DNA of 64,000 nucleotides from assembly GCA_036925085.1 (NCBI GenBank), contig JAUPFP010000005.1:334501-398500 (forward strand), read 5' to 3'. The notes beneath the pieces were generated by a model. That model did no database searches. It saw nothing but the letters and a program-made list of their open reading frames with translations, and was not told the DNA's origin. The DNA comes from Brachycybe producta (Eukaryota > Arthropoda > Diplopoda > Playtdesmida > Andrognathidae). This document shows, in pieces, positions 53,165 through 62,863 of this stretch. The number at the start of each line of letters is the position of its first letter. The first letter of the stretch is position 1. The position numbers were made by a program, and so were the translations under genes.

Positions 53165-54559
53165 ATGCTACAAAACTCAGGTGCCCGGCAAAGCCGGCGA
53201 AGTAAAGAAGGAGCGTACCTTCGGGCAGTCTCCAGATATGTGGGTATCCTGCATGACGCAGGGGTGCCTCTGGCTAGGTCTGCGGACCCAGAAATTACCC
53301 AGTGGGTATTTCAGGAGCCAAGCCCCACACTGGAAGCTGCGCTTGCCCGGCTGGAGAGCTGGGTGGCACCTTTCTTCCCTGATGAGGGGGAGGAAGGTCC
53401 GAACGGTACGGGCATTACGAGGGCTTCGAGCGTTGGTGCGCCCATGCTGTCGCCCAGGCCTGGTGGGTCTCCTGGTGTGGAGACTGGAAGCCAGGCCCCT
53501 GAGCATCCGGTACGGCTGTCCCCTGGGGACGGAAGGACGGATGAGGCTCAGAGAAGTAATGTCGGGCAACGACGGTTGCCCATTCCGGAATTACAGAGCC
53601 GTGCTTACTTGCGTGGGGCACCGCGTGTTCTGGTGTCGATGGATGGTCGGCTGGTTGAGTCGATCGTCGACACCGGTGCCGAAGCATCGGTAATGAGCAT
53701 GTCGGTGGCACGGGAGATGGAGTTACCGGTACAGGAGGTTAGCCTCCCCTCATTCCTGACGGGCATGAGCGGGTACTCCATCCAGATAGAAGGAGTCATG
53801 TACGTGGACATGTCAATCCACGGACGGTCCATACATACCCATCTTCTCCTCATTGAGGGTGAAGGGGAAGCTGTAATAGGTGTCGACCTGGCTTCCCGGT
53901 TTGGGTTAATGTTGGACGTCGTGAGCCGGAAAGTTTATTTCCGGGAAGACATCTGGAATGCACATCCAGATGCTCTTCATGCCGCACTGGCCGTTCAGGC
54001 TTTGCAGGGTACTTCAGTACAACTTCCGAACACGGTGGTGGAGGCGTTGGCGAGGCTTCACAATTCTGTGGAGCCAGTGCTACTCCCTCCTTTCGGGGTT
54101 CCGGAAGGTATGCCTGCGGAGCCTGAAAAGGTGGATGGGTGGGTTGACATTGTGTCACCTACGCTCGCCGAGACCAGTTCTCCAATTAGGAGCGGGGAAG
54201 TTTGTTCCCTGCGACTGTTGCAGAACGTATGGTTATCAGCTCATGAGCGGAAGGTAGTTTCCGTGAGCTTGATAGAGCATGCTGGCCCTGGACAGCTGCT
54301 TCTCGTTGAGCCCCATCGTAAAGCCTTAGGAGGCCGTGGTCTGTTGGCAGTGGCAGGAATTGCTGAAGCCACAGAGGAAGGCTCTTACGACATTTGGCTT
54401 GAGAACGTCGCCGATGTACCCATTGCCCTGGAGACAGGGGAGGGTGTGGCGACAGCTCAAGCTGTGGAGGCAGCCCTAGTGGTGGGACTGGACGTTCCAT
54501 CTAAGTTGAGGGGGAGACCCCACTCATGGAGATGGTCGACCAGGGGGGCTTCCGCCTAA
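53165..54559 (+). CDS. Protease region of element D
   Basis: The open frame of 464 codons directly follows gag, in another frame. The catalytic motif VDTGAEASVMSM lies near residue 168, the flap region (LTGMSGYSIQIEGVMYVDMS) follows, and GVDLASRFGLMLDVVSRKVY near 240 resembles the second conserved part of retroviral-type proteases. The rest (to 464) leads toward RT and has a conserved pre-RT segment also seen in element C (SVSLIEHAGPGQLLLVEP). Confidence 0.82.
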   Translation: MLQNSGARQSRRSKEGAYLRAVSRYVGILHDAGVPLARSADPEITQWVFQEPSPTLEAALARLESWVAPFFPDEGEEGPNGTGITRASSVGAPMLSPRPGGSPGVETGSQAPEHPVRLSPGDGRTDEAQRSNVGQRRLPIPELQSRAYLRGAPRVLVSMDGRLVESIVDTGAEASVMSMSVAREMELPVQEVSLPSFLTGMSGYSIQIEGVMYVDMSIHGRSIHTHLLLIEGEGEAVIGVDLASRFGLMLDVVSRKVYFREDIWNAHPDALHAALAVQALQGTSVQLPNTVVEALARLHNSVEPVLLPPFGVPEGMPAEPEKVDGWVDIVSPTLAETSSPIRSGEVCSLRLLQNVWLSAHERKVVSVSLIEHAGPGQLLLVEPHRKALGGRGLLAVAGIAEATEEGSYDIWLENVADVPIALETGEGVATAQAVEAALVVGLDVPSKLRGRPHSWRWSTRGASA

Positions 54560-54560
54560 G

Positions 54561-57500
54561 TTGAGAGGGGCAACCAAGAAAGGTCGCCGGATCCTCAATG
54601 CGGAAGTCAAGCCCACTCTCGAAGAGTGCCTTAAAATCGGACCTAGTCTGAAGCCTGATGAGGCGGCACAGCTTCGGGAGTTCCTGCTAGAACGCCGTGA
54701 TCATTTTGCGTTCGATTATACAGAGCTGGGGGAAACCCCGCTCGTCGAGCACACTATTGATACCGGTGGGCTACCTCCTGTGCGTGAAGGTTTGCGAAGA
54801 ACCGCTCCGGCGGCTCGTGCAATCGAGAGAGAAGAGGTAGCGAAGATGTTGGATGCAGGGGTAATCCAACCTTCGCATAGTCCCTACGCGAGCCCTATCT
54901 TGCTTGTTCGCAAGAAGGATGGTGGCTTTCGTTTTTGTGTGGACTATCGGCGACTGAATGCCCAAACTAAGGCGGATCAGTACCCGTTACCTCGCATCGA
55001 TGATGCCCTCGATTCACTTGCTGGGGCGAAGTATTTCGCAACCCTAGACCTTGCTAGTGGTTACTGGCAGGTCAGGATGGCGGAGCAAGACATTGAGAAG
55101 ACAGCATTCATTTGCTCTCAAGGTCTGTTTGAGTTCCGAAAAATGCCTTTCGGACTCTGCAATGCTCCTGCCACTATGCAAAGAGCGTTAGACCTCTTGT
55201 TGGCGGAACACAAGTGGGAGAGCTGCTTGGTGTACCTAGACGATATTATCGTCTTTGGGAGCACCTTTAGGCAGTTTCTCGAACGCTTGAGTACTGTCCT
55301 GAGACTGTTACGAGGGGCTGAGCTGAAACTCCAGCCGAAGAAGTGTTTCTTCGGTTTTGACAAAGTCAAATATCTCGGTCACATTGTGAGTGCCGAGGGA
55401 GTTGCTCCGGACCCGGTACTCGTAAGAGCAGTCGAAGAGTTCGATGTCCTTACAACGGTGACCGCCGTCCGAAGTTTTCTTGGACTGGCCGGCTACTACC
55501 GTAGGTTCATCAAGGACTTTGCCAAGATCGCAAGACCACTGCATGATCTGACCAGGAAGGATGCGTCCTTGGACTGGTCGGAACAGTGTGGTCTAGCTTT
55601 CGAACGGTTAAAGGCATTTTTAACCGAGGCACCGGTGCTCACCATGTATGATCCACGTGGTGAGGTGTTAATTCACACCGATGCTATTGGGTACGGTCTA
55701 GGTGTCATAGTATACCAGAAGTTACCTGAGGACAAGGCTCCTCGGGTTCTGGCCTACACTAGCCGTCTCATGAAGGGACCGGAAACACGGTATAGTGTCA
55801 CCGAGCAGGAATGCTTGGCGATCATGTTTGCCGTGGGTAAATTCCGACCTTACATCTTTAACCGGGACTTTGTGATCGTAACAGATCACCATGCGCTCTG
55901 TCATTTGCAGACTGCCAAAAACCTGCAAGGCAGGTTGGGGCGTTGGCAAATGCAGTTGCAGGAGTACCGGTATAAGATTCAGTTCAAGAAGGGGAAACTT
56001 CACGAGGATGCTGACTGTCTGAGTCGGTATCCGGTGAATGAAGTTGTTGATCCTTCTTTGCCTGAGCACGTCGAAGCCGACGTGGGTGAGGTGATTTACC
56101 GGATCCGGTCTGAGGTGGATTGGGTAATGGAGCAGGCCAACGACAGTTGGTGCTCCAAGGTGAAGCGTGAGCTCTCCACCGACCCCGACTCGGACTTAAG
56201 GTTCAAGTTTGTGGTGGCAGACAAATTGTTGTATGCCATCAAATCCATTCAGGATCGCACTAGAACTGTGTTGGTTGTGCCGAGGTCGTGTCAAGCCTTC
56301 TGCTTGCGGAAGTTGCACGATAGCTCCGAAGCTGGTCACTTCGGAGTGTACAAGACCTACCAGCGCATGCGTACTCGTTTCTACTGGTTAGGTATGAAAC
56401 GTGACACGGTGGAGTACGTTAAGTCATGCTTAGTGTGTCAGAGAGTACGACAGTTCGCAAGAGCTCAAGGATTCTTGCAACCCATAGTTCCTGAGTACCC
56501 GGTTCATGCCTGGGGAATGGACTTCGTTGGGCCTTTTCCCGCGTCCGTGGGTGAAGTCACATATGTATTGATTATGGTGGACTACTTCACCCGGTACGGC
56601 GTGGCAAAGGCAGTACGAAGGGCTACGGCCGCTTGTGTTGTCAAGTTTCTGAAAGATGAGATCTTGTCGGTGTATGGCACACCGACTACTCTCATCTCGG
56701 ATCGTGGATCCCAGTTCTGTAGCAAAATTTTGCGAAAGTTTCGGGAGCGCTATAATATAGCGCAGCACTTCACGACGGCGTACCATCCGCAAGCTAATGG
56801 GCTTACGGAGCGTACGAACAAGACCGTGATGGAAACCATCAAGCGTTACCTTGATCCCCTCAAGGACCAACGTGATTGGTGGGAGAAATTGCGGCCCGCT
56901 GTGTGGGCCTACAACACTGCGGTGCAGGAGAGCACGGAAGTGTCTCCGTACCAATTGTTGTTTGGTCGTGAGCCTAGGTTGGGGATTGACAATCTCCTCC
57001 CTAACGGTCCGGTCCGTGACTTGCCCGACCAGCAAGCCGTGGAGGAGCATGCTCGTCAAAATTTGGCGGCCGCTCAAAGAAGACAGAAGAGTCGGTATGA
57101 CGCCGGCCGGGTGGAGCCACCCCGATACCAGCCTGGTAATAAGGTCTGGATAAGGGACATGGCTGGGAAGCTCGGTCAAGCCAAGAAGTGGAATTTCGCT
57201 TACAAGGCTGAACTGGGTACGGTGGTCCGGCAGGTTTCCGACCTGGTCTACGAGATAGAATTCGTAGATGGGTATGGTCGGAAGGTGCGGGACCGGTTTC
57301 ACGTTGATAACTTGAAGCCGTACGTTCCCACATGTGGGGTTCGTGAGGAAGATGGCCTAGGTGGCTCTGAAACCTCATCGAACTCTGAAGGGCCCAGTGA
57401 TGCTGAGTCTGGGTCAGCTGGAAGTGAGAGGAGAGATAATGTCTCTCCAGGACCTTCTGGCCAGCCTAGCTTGGTGGTGGAGTCAACTGACTCTGAGTCA

Positions 57501-58082
57501 GAGGAAGCACCTCGGCCCCGGTATTACCTCCGTCCGAGGAAACCCAGGGCCTTTGAGGTTATGCAAGCTTCCTCTAGAGCTCCAATAGGCACCAGGGTGG
57601 TGCAGGGACTTTGGAAGTCCCTGTCCTGGTGGGAGAGAGCGGGTCATTCCCTGCTTTGGGATGATGACCTGAATTGGGGAAATAAGGATTGGGAGCGCAG
57701 TGACCCCTGGACTGGGCGCCGCCTGTCTGTCACGGACAGATGGCGGTTGTTCAGGGGGAGCTGGGTGGAGAAATTCACAATTCCCAGCTGCAAACTCGAA
57801 GAGGAGTCTGCAGCAGTGATTTCCCCTAAAGATCTCTCTCCTGAGTCTCTCCATAGAGATTCAGGCCGTGTATCTGCTCCTATTGTGGCAGACGACGGTA
57901 GAATCTCTATGGTAACAGCAATGGAGGCGGCTAATGATGTTTTAGCTGCCAAGCCGCCGCTGTTAGTCGTCTCTAAGGTGAAATTAGCGGCTAAGTGCCA
58001 TCTTGTTTTCAAATTGAAACATAGACGGTCGTTTGCCGCTATTTTTACAAGAAAACGTAGTTTTCACCGAAAAAACGGCTAA
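54561..58082 (+). CDS. pol: RT-RNase H-integrase of element D with C-terminal extension
   Basis: The frame is open for about 1,173 codons. RT has RFCVDYRRLNAQTKADQYPL, MPFGLCNAPATMQRAL and the catalytic VYLDDIIVFG near residue 222. RNase H has VLIHTDAIGYGLGVIVYQ near 372. Integrase has the H/C zinc set (HDSSEAGHFG, CLVCQRVRQ) near 590-625, WGMDFVGPFP, ISDRGSQFC and GLTERTN, then a basic tail ending in FHVDNLKPY near 925. A further ~245 residues follow that B lacks: an acidic Ser/Glu-rich part, PRYYLRPRKPRAFEV, a Trp-rich stretch (SLSWWERAGHSLLW) and a basic end. No chromodomain is seen. Confidence 0.92.
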   Translation: MRGATKKGRRILNAEVKPTLEECLKIGPSLKPDEAAQLREFLLERRDHFAFDYTELGETPLVEHTIDTGGLPPVREGLRRTAPAARAIEREEVAKMLDAGVIQPSHSPYASPILLVRKKDGGFRFCVDYRRLNAQTKADQYPLPRIDDALDSLAGAKYFATLDLASGYWQVRMAEQDIEKTAFICSQGLFEFRKMPFGLCNAPATMQRALDLLLAEHKWESCLVYLDDIIVFGSTFRQFLERLSTVLRLLRGAELKLQPKKCFFGFDKVKYLGHIVSAEGVAPDPVLVRAVEEFDVLTTVTAVRSFLGLAGYYRRFIKDFAKIARPLHDLTRKDASLDWSEQCGLAFERLKAFLTEAPVLTMYDPRGEVLIHTDAIGYGLGVIVYQKLPEDKAPRVLAYTSRLMKGPETRYSVTEQECLAIMFAVGKFRPYIFNRDFVIVTDHHALCHLQTAKNLQGRLGRWQMQLQEYRYKIQFKKGKLHEDADCLSRYPVNEVVDPSLPEHVEADVGEVIYRIRSEVDWVMEQANDSWCSKVKRELSTDPDSDLRFKFVVADKLLYAIKSIQDRTRTVLVVPRSCQAFCLRKLHDSSEAGHFGVYKTYQRMRTRFYWLGMKRDTVEYVKSCLVCQRVRQFARAQGFLQPIVPEYPVHAWGMDFVGPFPASVGEVTYVLIMVDYFTRYGVAKAVRRATAACVVKFLKDEILSVYGTPTTLISDRGSQFCSKILRKFRERYNIAQHFTTAYHPQANGLTERTNKTVMETIKRYLDPLKDQRDWWEKLRPAVWAYNTAVQESTEVSPYQLLFGREPRLGIDNLLPNGPVRDLPDQQAVEEHARQNLAAAQRRQKSRYDAGRVEPPRYQPGNKVWIRDMAGKLGQAKKWNFAYKAELGTVVRQVSDLVYEIEFVDGYGRKVRDRFHVDNLKPYVPTCGVREEDGLGGSETSSNSEGPSDAESGSAGSERRDNVSPGPSGQPSLVVESTDSESEEAPRPRYYLRPRKPRAFEVMQASSRAPIGTRVVQGLWKSLSWWERAGHSLLWDDDLNWGNKDWERSDPWTGRRLSVTDRWRLFRGSWVEKFTIPSCKLEEESAAVISPKDLSPESLHRDSGRVSAPIVADDGRISMVTAMEAANDVLAAKPPLLVVSKVKLAAKCHLVFKLKHRRSFAAIFTRKRSFHRKNG

Positions 58083-58239
58083 GACTCAGGTAAATTGGAT
58101 GCTACAAGAAAAACCGTAAGTCCCCAAAGGGGAATTTCCTTTTCCTGCCCTTTGGCAGTATTCTTTTATTGCTTTTGGGTGTGTCAAGCGGTCATTGACC
58201 GCTTGAACACGTGGTTTTGGTGGAGGCATCACCGTAACA

Positions 58240-58830
58240 ATTTTGACGGTGATGCTACCGCCGATGGGGCCGTGCATAACACGGTGTTTTGCCGCCCGAA
58301 CGCCGTGACACTTGGTGATGACCAAGTTCTACGGAGTTTGGACGGTGAAAAGGTGTTTTTGCACGGTTCTGTCCGTGAAACCACCGTGGAAAATGGTTTC
58401 GACCGTGATCCACGGTGTTCTAACGGACGGAAAGTGGTTTTGCACGGTAGTTGTCCGTGTAACCCACTCCCCAAGGAGCCTGAATTGTCGGTTCCAGGTT
58501 TGGACGGTCCAAACACCTGTTTGGCCGATTCCGACCGTGCGATTCCCGTGAAGGACGGTTTTTACCGTGGGTCACGGGATATGCACGGTGGAAACGGGAT
58601 TTCCTACGGTGATTTACCGTGGAAATCACCGCCCAAGTTACCGAACGTAAAATTACGGAATTTGGACCGACCAAAAATGTTTTTGGCCGGTTCCGACCGT
58701 GCAATTACCGTTGGGGACGGCTTTGGCCGTGTACCACGGTGCCTGCCCGGCCGGAAAACATTTTTTCGCGGTTTTGGTCCGTGGAAAATGTTTCCTACCG
58801 TAGTAGATCAAATACTTACGGTGTTTTTTG
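58240..58830 (+). repeat. Second ACCGT/ACGGT-dense stretch in element D
   Basis: It has the same short motifs as the leader (CACGGTTCTGTCCGTG, CACGGTAGTTGTCCGTG, GACCGTG, TTTACCGTGG) many times in 600 bp, right after the polymerase frame. A reading frame runs through it, but the peptide looks repeat-driven (SDRAIPVKDGF, SDRAITVGDGF). It is more likely a regulatory or leader-type stretch than a protein domain. Confidence 0.65.
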
Positions 58831-58842
58831 ATCTTTTTCAGG
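58826..58842 (+). promoter_or_regulatory. Candidate splice acceptor before third ORF of D
   Basis: TTTTTTGATCTTTTTCAG|GTAGCC is a strong animal acceptor (pyrimidine tract plus CAG), ending at 58841, at the junction between the hairpin-rich stretch and protein-like coding sequence. With the donor in the LTR it would give a spliced RNA for the third ORF. Splicing for the last ORF is known in gypsy-type elements. Confidence 0.5.
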
Positions 58843-60605
58843 TAGCCACGGCGGAGAAGGAAGAAACTGGCGGGGGTGGCAGCGGTTCCTCCTCCCTCAG
58901 CTCTTTGCATCCGGGGGATGCGGAGCTGTTGGAGTCGGATGCCGCTTGCTCCCCGGATTCTTTGGGTCAGGCCATAGCTGACTTGGCCGACGGCGGACCT
59001 TTGGGTCTGCTATTGGCTGATGACGCTGTGGTGACCCAGCCGTCCCCTCGGACCCCTCTATACTATGGGTCTGTTTGGGGACGGTTGACACCGCCTCCCA
59101 CCGTGGGTTCTCCGAGGGCGACCATTAGGTTGGGAGCCATGGAGATCCCGGCGGTTGGTGAGCCGGTGCGGGCCAGCACGCCCGTCGAAGAGGTGGCCAC
59201 CGGTTTGGCGGCTACCTCTTTGGCGAAGTGTGATCCTCCGGCGGACCAAGGCCGGCTAGAATTGGCTAGCCTGGCTGAGGGAAGCAGAGATGCCTCCTTG
59301 GGAGGAACTCTGGTCATTGACACGGAGGCGGAGATGGACACCATGGAAGATGATGTGGTGCCCGTCTCCAGGCGGTGGCGAGGCCAACGGATCCTCTCTT
59401 CAGAGGACTCTTCGGAGTCTGAAGGGAGAGGATCTGAACGGTCTGTGACCGGATTCCAGGAGGGTACTCCAGCCCGGAAGGGCAGTCCAATTCCGGTCGA
59501 CCCTGTTGGGGAGGCGGAAGCGGCCTGTCTGGAAAGGCAGGATGAAGCCGCGCAGTACCAAACGGCGTCAGGTGGTTTCCTGGCGTCGGATGGGAAACGC
59601 TACTTCGTTGGGGAGTACCCTACCCAGCAGTTCCGTAAGGACGGTTCTAAATCCAAAAAGAAGTCCGGAGCTGCTCGGTACACCGCCAGGATGAAAGCCC
59701 TGGCGAAGAGGGAGGCACAGTTGGAGCGGACGAAGGCTGCCTTGGTGAAGTTTACGCCGGCAGTGGGTCTTCTCCCTGTGTCGCCAGCTCATCCTGAGGG
59801 AGCTGCTGGTGCTGCCTGGCCTGTTGGGCAGCCTCCGGTTTCGGGACCAACCGAAGCGGGGCTGGCTGTTCAAGCTGGCAGTCTGCAACTCCCAAGAGGG
59901 ACCGAAGAGCGGAAAAGAAGGCCAATCAGCCTTCTCCTCCCGCTCCGAGGAAGAGCGCTCACGCCAGTGGTGGTGGTGATCAGGGACAGAAACGTCCCCG
60001 CCCCTTCACCCCACCTTTGGCCAGTAATCCGGTGGGAAAGAAGGCTAAGACCTCTCGTGGAGGTCCGGCCGGCTTTCCCAAAGGAAAGTGGAGCCAGGAG
60101 GACCGCTTGCGGTACCACCAGGCACAAGCGGCCAGATGTGCTGCCCTTGTCCTGCGGGACAAGAAGGCTGCACGCCGTCGGGAGTTTGAGCTCCAGGCCT
60201 CTCAGTTTCCGCCCCTGCGGGACGCTGATGCCAGGAACCCGCTCAGTACAGGGGAACCTCCCGTCGGAGTTGGTGCCACTCCTATTCCGAGTGCCACCAC
60301 GGCTGCTGGCCAACAGCGTATCGCCCAGAGGGGGGCGATACAAGCTGCCAAGGCACCTCACCAAGGTGCGGCAGTTAAACCTGTTGGTGGCAAGGGTCAG
60401 CCGACCCTTGCCCCGGAGAAGAGAAATCTTCCCCGGGACGGAAAGGGACGCTTCGTGGCGACACGAGCATCCTCGACCGTCGGTTCGGCTACGGGAGCTA
60501 GTTCAAAGGCTAGTACAGCTTCGGCTAGAACGTCTGCGACTAAGTCCGGTCAATCGAAGGGGGCTAACCACCCTCCTAAGACTGCCCGGCCCGGTAAGTC
60601 TGTGA
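58842..60605 (+). CDS. Third-ORF region of element D, first frame
   Basis: This is the part after the acceptor of a longer open frame (58095-60605). It starts ATAEKEETGGGGSGSSSLSS and is acidic and Ser/Gly-rich. Then come a hydrophilic region with DSSESEGRGSERS, a segment GKRYFVGEYPTQQFRKDG and a basic helix (ARYTARMKALAKREAQLERT). The layout (acidic start, basic coiled segment, disordered linker) recalls the first half of A's third ORF, though without evident residue identity. No membrane or signal segment. It overlaps the next frame. Confidence 0.55.
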   Translation, partial: VATAEKEETGGGGSGSSSLSSLHPGDAELLESDAACSPDSLGQAIADLADGGPLGLLLADDAVVTQPSPRTPLYYGSVWGRLTPPPTVGSPRATIRLGAMEIPAVGEPVRASTPVEEVATGLAATSLAKCDPPADQGRLELASLAEGSRDASLGGTLVIDTEAEMDTMEDDVVPVSRRWRGQRILSSEDSSESEGRGSERSVTGFQEGTPARKGSPIPVDPVGEAEAACLERQDEAAQYQTASGGFLASDGKRYFVGEYPTQQFRKDGSKSKKKSGAARYTARMKALAKREAQLERTKAALVKFTPAVGLLPVSPAHPEGAAGAAWPVGQPPVSGPTEAGLAVQAGSLQLPRGTEERKRRPISLLLPLRGRALTPVVVVIRDRNVPAPSPHLWPVIRWERRLRPLVEVRPAFPKESGARRTACGTTRHKRPDVLPLSCGTRRLHAVGSLSSRPLSFRPCGTLMPGTRSVQGNLPSELVPLLFRVPPRLLANSVSPRGGRYKLPRHLTKVRQLNLLVARVSRPLPRRREIFPGTERDASWRHEHPRPSVRLRELVQRLVQLRLERLRLSPVNRRGLTTLLRLPGPVSL

Positions 60606-61630
60606 GCTTCGGTGCGTCCAGCTCACAGCACGGTGAACCTTCTTCTCATGAAAAGAAGAAAAAGAAGGGCAAGAAGGCCCATCATGAGAAGAAGGGAGGT
60701 CCGAAAGCTTCCACCCGTGGGTCCCAGGGGACTGGTGGTGGTGGAAGTATCGGGACCGAGGAGGAGGAGTCCCGACACGGTGCGACCGTGTCAGCCGGGA
60801 GCCAACCGCACCATACCCGTCATAGCAGGACGGCGCGGATGGATGATCGGTCAATGCGAGACGTTGTTCTCGGTATACCGTCATCCTCCCCGAAGGTGGT
60901 GGCGGTACCGAACTTGTTAGTCCGGTCGGTGGGAACTCTCCACCGGGTCAGCTCACCGTTACCTAGCGGTGGGGGCAGCCCGGTGGGGAAAAATGACGTT
61001 CCCGCCAAACGTGGTCCCGTGCCTTCCGTAGGAAGGACACCCTTCTCTCCGGGTCCCGATAATGGGGTCTTTGCGGCCCTAGGACCGGAAGAAAGAGCCA
61101 TGTCACCTGAGCCCGAGGGCGAGGGTCGACGCTTTGGTGCGGAGCCTCCGTATTCAGAAGGAGAGGTCTTTCTGAATAACCGGCTTGGTCTGTGGCAGGA
61201 CCAGCCGGGAATGGAGGGGTACCAATACCACGGATACTATCGTCTGGGGGAGCCACTCCCAGTTCCATGGACGCCGTCGTTGCCGTCATTTGCCATGCGC
61301 TATGTGCTGGCATTTGGCAGTACGGACTATCCGGTGTTGCTGGTCGTCAACCCGATAAGGAGATGCTTTGCTGTTCTAGACGTGGTGGGGACAGGAGCTG
61401 GGCTCGTACGTATAGCCCAGCTCGCGACCCCATACGTCCAGCGTCTCCTTGGCTGCGACTTGGAAGGAATGGTGGGAGAATTTGTCACCCACCCTCTACG
61501 AGGTAGCGTGTCCGATCCCGCGGCCGCCCTCGTAGACCTTCTGACAAGTCGGACTCTTCGGCAGAGTCCGCAACTTGACACTTGCCGTCGAAGCGTTTCG
61601 ACAGCAGGTGTTAAGACTCAGGGGGACTGA
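60017..61630 (+). CDS. Third-ORF region of element D, second frame with LNN-WQ domain
   Basis: The open frame is 537 codons. A basic segment (KWSQEDRLRYHQAQAARCAA) is followed by Ala/Ser/Lys-rich disordered sequence, a Lys run (HEKKKKKGKKAHHEKKG), SVGTLHRVSSPLP, and the conserved domain from EVFLNNRLGLWQDQPGMEGY (near residue 380) with YHGYYRLGEPLP and VLLVVNPIRRCFAVLDVVG. This domain aligns with element C along its length and with A and B over the signature. It looks soluble, not envelope-like. Function unknown. Confidence 0.7.
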   Translation: MASNPVGKKAKTSRGGPAGFPKGKWSQEDRLRYHQAQAARCAALVLRDKKAARRREFELQASQFPPLRDADARNPLSTGEPPVGVGATPIPSATTAAGQQRIAQRGAIQAAKAPHQGAAVKPVGGKGQPTLAPEKRNLPRDGKGRFVATRASSTVGSATGASSKASTASARTSATKSGQSKGANHPPKTARPGKSVSFGASSSQHGEPSSHEKKKKKGKKAHHEKKGGPKASTRGSQGTGGGGSIGTEEEESRHGATVSAGSQPHHTRHSRTARMDDRSMRDVVLGIPSSSPKVVAVPNLLVRSVGTLHRVSSPLPSGGGSPVGKNDVPAKRGPVPSVGRTPFSPGPDNGVFAALGPEERAMSPEPEGEGRRFGAEPPYSEGEVFLNNRLGLWQDQPGMEGYQYHGYYRLGEPLPVPWTPSLPSFAMRYVLAFGSTDYPVLLVVNPIRRCFAVLDVVGTGAGLVRIAQLATPYVQRLLGCDLEGMVGEFVTHPLRGSVSDPAAALVDLLTSRTLRQSPQLDTCRRSVSTAGVKTQGD

Positions 61631-61824
61631 TTTCGATGTCGGTCTCGGGTGGAGAAACACCCGGATGTGTTCGTGGTGGATACGTCGGTGGATGTCGGAG
61701 TGGATGGTGGCTCCGATGAATCCACCACCGAAGAAATCAGTCTGAAACTGAGTGGGGTCATGGGCGCAATCCTTGCTGGCTCAGCCGACCTGATCCCGGG
61801 GCGGATCAGGGAAGTTGAGAGGAT

Positions 61825-62610
61825 TGTGACGACCCAGTTCTGCTCCTTTTGGTGCGGAACTAAAACCCATGTCGTCTGCTAGGCACTTGTCAAATTGAGT
61901 GTCAGGCAGACGACAAAATGGCCAGCAAGGGTCCCTGTCCTCCCCCAGGTGGAGCAGCCTGGGGGTGTATATAATGGCGGCGGCCATTGTATACTGGACA
62001 GTGGAAGTGATACCCTTCATTCTGATGCATGTGTTATTAGTGCTCTCATCAAATCAGCAGGTGGCCAAGATGGCCACCATTCATCTTTTACCTTTGTTTG
62101 TTGGAGAGGTTAATAACCTCCTCTCCTGGCTGAATTAGCCAGGAGAATCATCATTTATTGTCTTCACTTATAGTGAGTGTTTTTGCTTATTTATTCTTGG
62201 TGAATAAATCTCTTTATTGTTTTCACTCTCTACCACTGTGTCCGTGTCCTTTATTATTTGGCATAATTACTGGGGAAGTTACCGCGGGGAGGGTGGGGGT
62301 TCTCGGCTGGGGTTGCCGCCCACCACCGTCCTGTTTTCGGCATGGTCATCATCGTGTCGGCCAGTGCTTCGCGCGCGGTTTGTCCACGGTAGGATTCATC
62401 GGGAATCTACCGTGGATTCCTCGTCTTGTTCGGCGGTCAATCGTCCGTCGACTTGCGGCGGGGAGGATCCTCCGATCGGCGCTACCCGTGGCACGGACGG
62501 GTACAAGAGGAGGGCTGGCCAGCGCTTCGACCCGTCCCAAGGAGGGTCAGCGACGGTAAGTTAAGTCAAATTTACCGTGGGTATTGTAGCGACCAAGTCG
62601 GGTCGTTACA
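61825..62610 (+). repeat. 3' LTR of element D
   Basis: 786 bp; preceded by the purine-rich AGGGAAGTTGAGAGGAT, shared with element C. The TSD CACT follows at 62611-62614. Confidence 0.92.
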
Positions 62611-62863
62611 CACTTTATTTGTGGAGTACCACGAGGGGGTGGGATTTCTGGTTGGGAAAACTCCACAGTCTTGTTACAGTCCTTTTCCGGCCGGTACTCG
62701 TGTCGGCTCGTGGTAGAACCGGAGTTCTATCGCGATATTCTCGGTGTGGCGGCGTGGTCTTTCGTTCGTGTCTGTCGAGTGAGCTCCGCATCAACACCAC
62801 CCAAGAGGTTCACTGTGTGGAGGCGGCTACGGGCGCGATCCCGTTCCCGCGTCGGAGCTTGGT

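Larger units (their letters stand above)
50530..62610 (+). mobile_element. LTR element D, Ty3/Gypsy-like, 12.1 kb
   Basis: Two 786-bp LTRs (50530-51315, 61825-62610) are flanked by CACT. By eye they differ at roughly ten sites, so D is older than A and B but still young. Parts in order: primer site, hairpin-rich leader, gag with zinc knuckle, protease, RT, RNase H, integrase with a long C-terminal extension, a second hairpin-rich stretch, the third ORF and a polypurine tract. Coding uses several neighbouring frames, as Ty3/Gypsy elements often do. It looks nearly whole, with at most a few breaks. Confidence 0.92.

Noticed and set aside
56430-57302. 290-codon minus-strand frame inside element D
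   Set aside because: It is the mirror frame of the integrase coding sequence, with no recognisable motif of its own.
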